Shown piece by piece: positions 60,552 to 64,000 of a DNA stretch of 64,000 nt. The stretch lies in NCBI GenBank assembly GCA_964406575.1, contig CAYOSH010000007.1:1-64000 (forward strand), in the 5' to 3' direction. A program made the translations under genes and the position numbers. Under the pieces are notes generated by a model. It did not search any database. It saw only the letters and a program-made list of their open reading frames with translations, and was not told the origin of the DNA. The DNA is from WTAW01 sp964406575 (GTDB taxonomy: Bacteria; Acidobacteriota; Aminicenantia; Aminicenantales; Aminicenantaceae). How positions within the stretch are numbered: the first letter of the stretch is position 1; each line of letters opens with the position of its first letter.

Positions 60552-61847
60552 ATGTCAGTAACTGCAATCAAAAAGGTCATCGCTCGGGAAATCCTCGACT
60601 CTAGGGGGAATCCAACCATCAGTACACAGGTGATCCTGGAATCGGATGTTGTCGGAATAGCTTCCGTCCCCTCTGGTGCATCCACAGGAGCCCACGAGGC
60701 CCTGGAATTGAGAGATGGTGATCCTTCACGTTATCTAGGGAGAGGAGTTCTGAAGGCCGTGGCCAATGTCAAGGATATTATTGCCCCTAAGATCAAAGGG
60801 CTAGACGCCACATCCCAAGAGGAGATCGACAACACCCTCATCCAGTTGGATGGGACTCCATCCAAATCGAATTTAGGAGCCAACGCGATCCTCTCTGTCT
60901 CGATGGCTGTCGCGCAAGCCTCTGCACGGGCACTCCGGAAACCGCTGTACATTTATCTGAGCCAATCCGAAAATCTTCTGCTCCCCACTCCCATGATCAA
61001 CATCCTCAACGGGGGTTCCCATGCTGATAACAACATGGACATCCAGGAATTTTTGATCGTCCCGGCGGGCAGCCATACCTTTGCGGAAGCCATCAGAGAG
61101 GCAGCCGAGGTCTTCCAGCGCCTCAAGCAAAATCTGAAAAAAAGAGGATTGAACACTTCTGTGGGAGACGAGGGGGGATTCGCTCCGAATTTGAGATCCA
61201 ACGAAGAAGCCCTTGACCTGATGATGGAAAGCATCCAGGATGCCGGATACAAACCCGGAGAGGATATATTTTTAGCGCTCGATGTGGCTGCTTCAGAATT
61301 TTATTCGGAGAATGCATACGTGTTTAAAAAATCAGACGGATCCAAAAGAACCACTGAGGATATGATCGCCTTTTACACAGACCTCATCGAAAAATATCCG
61401 ATCATATCCATCGAGGATGGGTTTGATGAAGACGACTGGGCGAGTTGGAAAACGATGACCGATGTTTTTGGCACAAAAATCCAGTTGGTCGGAGACGACA
61501 TCTTCGTCACAAACCTGAAAAGGTTCCAAAAAGGCGTTGAACAGGGGATCGGAAACTCAATCCTCATTAAACTCAACCAGATCGGGACTCTCACGGAGAC
61601 CATCAAGACTGTCAGATATGCCCAGAAGAACGGATACACGACCGTGATCTCGCACCGGTCCGGGGAAACGGAAGACACATTCATTGCGGACCTCAGTGTC
61701 GCCCTGGACGCAGGACAGATCAAGGCCGGGTCTTTGAGTCGGAGCGAAAGGGTGGCCAAGTACAACCGCCTGTTGGGGATCGAGGAAGAATTGGGGGATA
61801 AAGGAAGGTATGCCGGGATCAGCGTCTACACCAGGTTGAACACTTGA
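60552..61847 (+). CDS. eno: Enolase
   Basis: A 431-residue enolase. Motifs: AREILDSRGNPT, SGASTGAHEA, SVGDEGGFAPN, LALDVAASEFY, QLVGDDIFVTN, ILIKLNQIGTLTE (catalytic lysine) and the flavour motif SHRSGETED. It converts 2-phosphoglycerate to PEP, the phosphate donor of the PTS proteins encoded at 35-38 kb. It has a GGAG ribosome-binding site. Confidence 0.97.
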   Translation: MSVTAIKKVIAREILDSRGNPTISTQVILESDVVGIASVPSGASTGAHEALELRDGDPSRYLGRGVLKAVANVKDIIAPKIKGLDATSQEEIDNTLIQLDGTPSKSNLGANAILSVSMAVAQASARALRKPLYIYLSQSENLLLPTPMINILNGGSHADNNMDIQEFLIVPAGSHTFAEAIREAAEVFQRLKQNLKKRGLNTSVGDEGGFAPNLRSNEEALDLMMESIQDAGYKPGEDIFLALDVAASEFYSENAYVFKKSDGSKRTTEDMIAFYTDLIEKYPIISIEDGFDEDDWASWKTMTDVFGTKIQLVGDDIFVTNLKRFQKGVEQGIGNSILIKLNQIGTLTETIKTVRYAQKNGYTTVISHRSGETEDTFIADLSVALDAGQIKAGSLSRSERVAKYNRLLGIEEELGDKGRYAGISVYTRLNT

Positions 61848-61977
61848 TCTGTCATAATGTCTCTCAGCATAAAGCCATGATTGAAAAAAGGGCCTAAGCG
61901 GTCTTTTCCTGATAAGATGCCGATCCATATTGGATCCGGTATCGAAGTAGGGACAGGGGCCCCAATAAGGCGGTGGG

Positions 61978-63579
61978 ATGACCAAAGAAAGAAAAAACAC
62001 CTTCCAGACTCACTCAAAGATCTGCATTAAAGGTGTCTACACGGAGGACGATCTCCCCTCTTTCAAATCAAATCAGGATCTCGGTCACCCCGGAGAATAT
62101 CCTTTTGTTCGAGGAATCTATCCCACAATGTACAGGACACAGTTCTGGACGATGCGCCAATATGCCGGATTTGGCACAGCTGAAGAGTCCAACAAAAGAT
62201 ATCGCTTTCTTCTTTCCCAAGGACAGACAGGATTAAGCGTGGCCTTTGACCTGCCGACTCAGTTGGGTCTTGATTCTGACCATCCCCAAGCCCAAGGAGA
62301 AGTCGGCAGGGTCGGCGTGTCGGTGGACACATTCCAAGACATGGAAACTCTTTTTACAGATATTCCACTGGAAAAGGTATCTGTGTCTATGACGATCAAC
62401 GCCACCGCCTCCATACTGCTGGCTATGTATCTTGCACTGGCAGACGCTAAAGGGGTCCCGTGGAAAAAGCTTTCCGGCACCATACAGAATGACCTTCTTA
62501 AAGAATACATCGCCCGCGGAACTTACATATTTCCTCCTCGACCGTCCTTAAAAATCACTGTGGACATTCTGGCCTTTTGCCTGGAGCATGTTCCGCGGTG
62601 GAACACCATGAGCATTAGCGGCTACCACATCCGAGAGGCTGGAGCGACAGCTGTCCAAGAGCTGGCATTCACTCTAGCCGACGCCATTACATACGTCCAA
62701 GAAGCTATCCATAGCGGCCTGGACGTGGATGCATTCGCTCCAAGGCTATCCTTCTTTCTCGCTGCCCACAACAATGTGTTTGAGGAAATCGCCAAGTTCA
62801 GGGCCGCACGAAGCCTGTGGGCAAAGATCATGAGGGAAAAATTCAAGGCAAAAAACCCACAGTCTTGGAAATTCAGGTTTCACACCCAGACAAGCGGGGT
62901 GACTCTCACCGCACAGCAACCCGAAAACAATGTCGTCAGGGTCACGCTCCAGGCCCTTTCTGCGGTTCTTGGAGGAACGCAATCCCTTCACACAAACTCA
63001 AGGGATGAGGCTTTGGCCCTGCCGAGCCAAGAATCTGCACGTCTTGCGTTGCGCACGCAGCAGATCATCGCCCATGAAAGCGGGATCACCGATACGGTAG
63101 ATCCCCTCGGCGGATCCTATTTCGTCGAAAGTCTAACCAACAGCATCGAAGGAAAGGTCTGGGAATACCTGGAAAAGATAGAGGACCTGGGCGGCATGCT
63201 CAGAGCCATTGAGACCGGATATATCCAGAAGGAGATCCAGGACAGCGCCTATGCCTATCAGAGGCTTGTGGAAGACAGGGAGCAGATCATCGTTGGCCTC
63301 AATGCCTTCTCCGAAGAACAGAACAAGGTCCAATTCCAACTTTCCTATCCTCCTGAAGACCTAGAAAAAATCCAGGTCGCAAAGCTCCAGGAGGTACGAG
63401 CCCATAGAGACGAAAAAGCGCTGGAGAGGACTCTTCGCAATCTTAGAGACACTCTAGAATCAAAGAAGAATATGATGCCCGCTCTCATCGACGCCGTCAA
63501 GGCTTTGGCAACTCTGGGGGAGATCACTTCGGTTCTCAAGGAGGTTTACGGCACCTACACAGAGAATGTAAATTTCTAA
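61978..63579 (+). CDS. Methylmalonyl-CoA mutase, large (catalytic) subunit
   Basis: A 533-residue TIM-barrel subunit of an acyl-CoA mutase: YPTMYRTQFWTMRQYAGFGTAEESNKRY, AFDLPTQLGLDSDHP, TINATASILLAMY, ISGYHIREAGATAVQELAF, TDTVDPLGGSYFVE. The C-terminal B12-binding domain of the fused ~730-residue enzymes is absent, so it needs a separate small subunit, as in archaea and many anaerobes. No small subunit or meaB is in the window. It interconverts methylmalonyl- and succinyl-CoA (isobutyryl-CoA or related mutases are alternatives). Confidence 0.9.
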   Translation: MTKERKNTFQTHSKICIKGVYTEDDLPSFKSNQDLGHPGEYPFVRGIYPTMYRTQFWTMRQYAGFGTAEESNKRYRFLLSQGQTGLSVAFDLPTQLGLDSDHPQAQGEVGRVGVSVDTFQDMETLFTDIPLEKVSVSMTINATASILLAMYLALADAKGVPWKKLSGTIQNDLLKEYIARGTYIFPPRPSLKITVDILAFCLEHVPRWNTMSISGYHIREAGATAVQELAFTLADAITYVQEAIHSGLDVDAFAPRLSFFLAAHNNVFEEIAKFRAARSLWAKIMREKFKAKNPQSWKFRFHTQTSGVTLTAQQPENNVVRVTLQALSAVLGGTQSLHTNSRDEALALPSQESARLALRTQQIIAHESGITDTVDPLGGSYFVESLTNSIEGKVWEYLEKIEDLGGMLRAIETGYIQKEIQDSAYAYQRLVEDREQIIVGLNAFSEEQNKVQFQLSYPPEDLEKIQVAKLQEVRAHRDEKALERTLRNLRDTLESKKNMMPALIDAVKALATLGEITSVLKEVYGTYTENVNF

Positions 63580-63725
63580 ATTGCTTCACTAAAAACATCT
63601 CCCCATCGGCGGCAAAGCGAAATCGCTAATAATGATGTCCGGGTACCCCAATCGGGACAATCGATATTACGATCTGGGGTCACGCCTGGACAGATCAAAA
63701 AGTTTTTGATTTGTGACCAGAAGAT

Positions 63726-63754
63726 TTGACTTTACGATAGAGCAATCCTAATAT
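63726..63754 (+). promoter_or_regulatory. Promoter abutting the M20 peptidase gene (leaderless)
   Basis: TTGACT (63726-63731) and TAATAT (63749-63754) are 17 bases apart. The ATG at 63761 lies six bases after the -10, so transcription would start on the ATG itself. No ribosome-binding site is present. Confidence 0.6.
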
Positions 63755-63760
63755 TAGCCT

Positions 63761-64000
63761 ATGCTCAAGAAAGCAACTTTTAAAAGAGTTTCGGTTCTTC
63801 TCCTGTTCCTCTCGGCTGGTTTGACCGCTCAAGCCGTCGATAAAAAAACCTCTCAACTCATCGACCAAGAGATCGAAAAGCATAGGGATGAGATCATCAA
63901 AACGCGGCGTTTTATGCACATGAATCCAGAATTGAGCAACAGAGAGTTCGAGACATCCAAGCTTATTGCTGCAAAATTGATGTCTTTGGGGCTTGATGTG
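63761..64000 (+). CDS. Secreted M20-family peptidase/amidohydrolase, N-terminal fragment
   Basis: The first 80 residues only; the gene continues past the window. A signal peptide (KRVSVLLLFLSAGLTAQAV) is followed by the start of an M20D-type hydrolase: EIIKTRRFMHMNPELSNREFETSKLIAAKL matches the HR-x-H-x-NPEL opening of hippurate hydrolase/aminoacylase enzymes. Metal ligands lie beyond the window. The start is supported by the signal peptide and by the promoter that ends six bases upstream. Confidence 0.75.
   Translation, partial: MLKKATFKRVSVLLLFLSAGLTAQAVDKKTSQLIDQEIEKHRDEIIKTRRFMHMNPELSNREFETSKLIAAKLMSLGLDV

Overview
The window looks like chromosome from an uncultured, double-membraned (diderm) bacterium. 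It carries Tol-Pal, LptB, an LptC/LptA-type protein, LptE, a Pal lipoprotein and a predicted outer-membrane barrel. Gene content resembles Candidatus Aminicenantes or other Acidobacteriota-related lineages: many secreted propeller/fibronectin proteins, a split methylmalonyl-CoA mutase, and a deltaproteobacteria-like rpoN-pts cluster. That placement is inference; there is no rRNA here to test it. I see no tRNA, rRNA, CRISPR array, transposase, integrase or phage gene.

Layout. (1) 1-15.3 kb is an accessory, surface-oriented block. It holds three secreted proteins built from Asp-box-like propeller repeats plus fibronectin-III-like modules (258-2117, 9532-11706, 13122-15242, the last fused to an SGNH esterase domain). 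Between them are two GT39-like membrane glycosyltransferases, a dolichyl-phosphate-mannose-synthase-like GT2, a B12-dependent radical SAM enzyme and an AMIN-domain outer-membrane protein. (2) 15.6-29 kb holds ftsK, an ECF sigma/anti-sigma pair, holB-ricT, uvrA diverging from an mrfA-like helicase, and a two-gene K+ uptake system (ktrB-ktrA). (3) 29.5-34.7 kb is a tolQ-tolR-tolA-like-tolB-pal-cpoB operon ending in ssb. (4) 35.4-46.5 kb, all on the minus strand, runs recJ, lptC/A, lptB, rpoN, hpf, ptsN, hprK, rapZ, EIIA-Man, HPr, ptsI. It has no EIIB or EIIC, so it is probably a regulatory phosphorelay. (5) 46.7-50.6 kb is ftsY-ribD-ribE-ribBA. (6) 50.9-64 kb holds housekeeping genes (dtd, murJ, rpsT, holA, lptE, leuS, eno, the mcm large subunit), small membrane proteins and the start of an M20 peptidase.

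Two families of intergenic repeats stand out. Family 1 has three copies of about 165 bp with near-perfect terminal inverted repeats. Family 2 has at least six degenerate copies of about 115-310 bp sharing a core and short inverted ends. One family-2 copy contains the G-rich core of family 1, so the two families are related or mosaic. Neither encodes a transposase, so they look like MITEs or structured intergenic elements.

Two expression features recur. Several good sigma-70-type promoters sit so close to the start codon that the mRNA would be leaderless or nearly so (ftsK, ftsY, 59797, 63761, lptE). Many genes appear to start with TTG directly after, or overlapping, the upstream stop codon. 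All functions are assigned from sequence motifs by eye; no database search was run.
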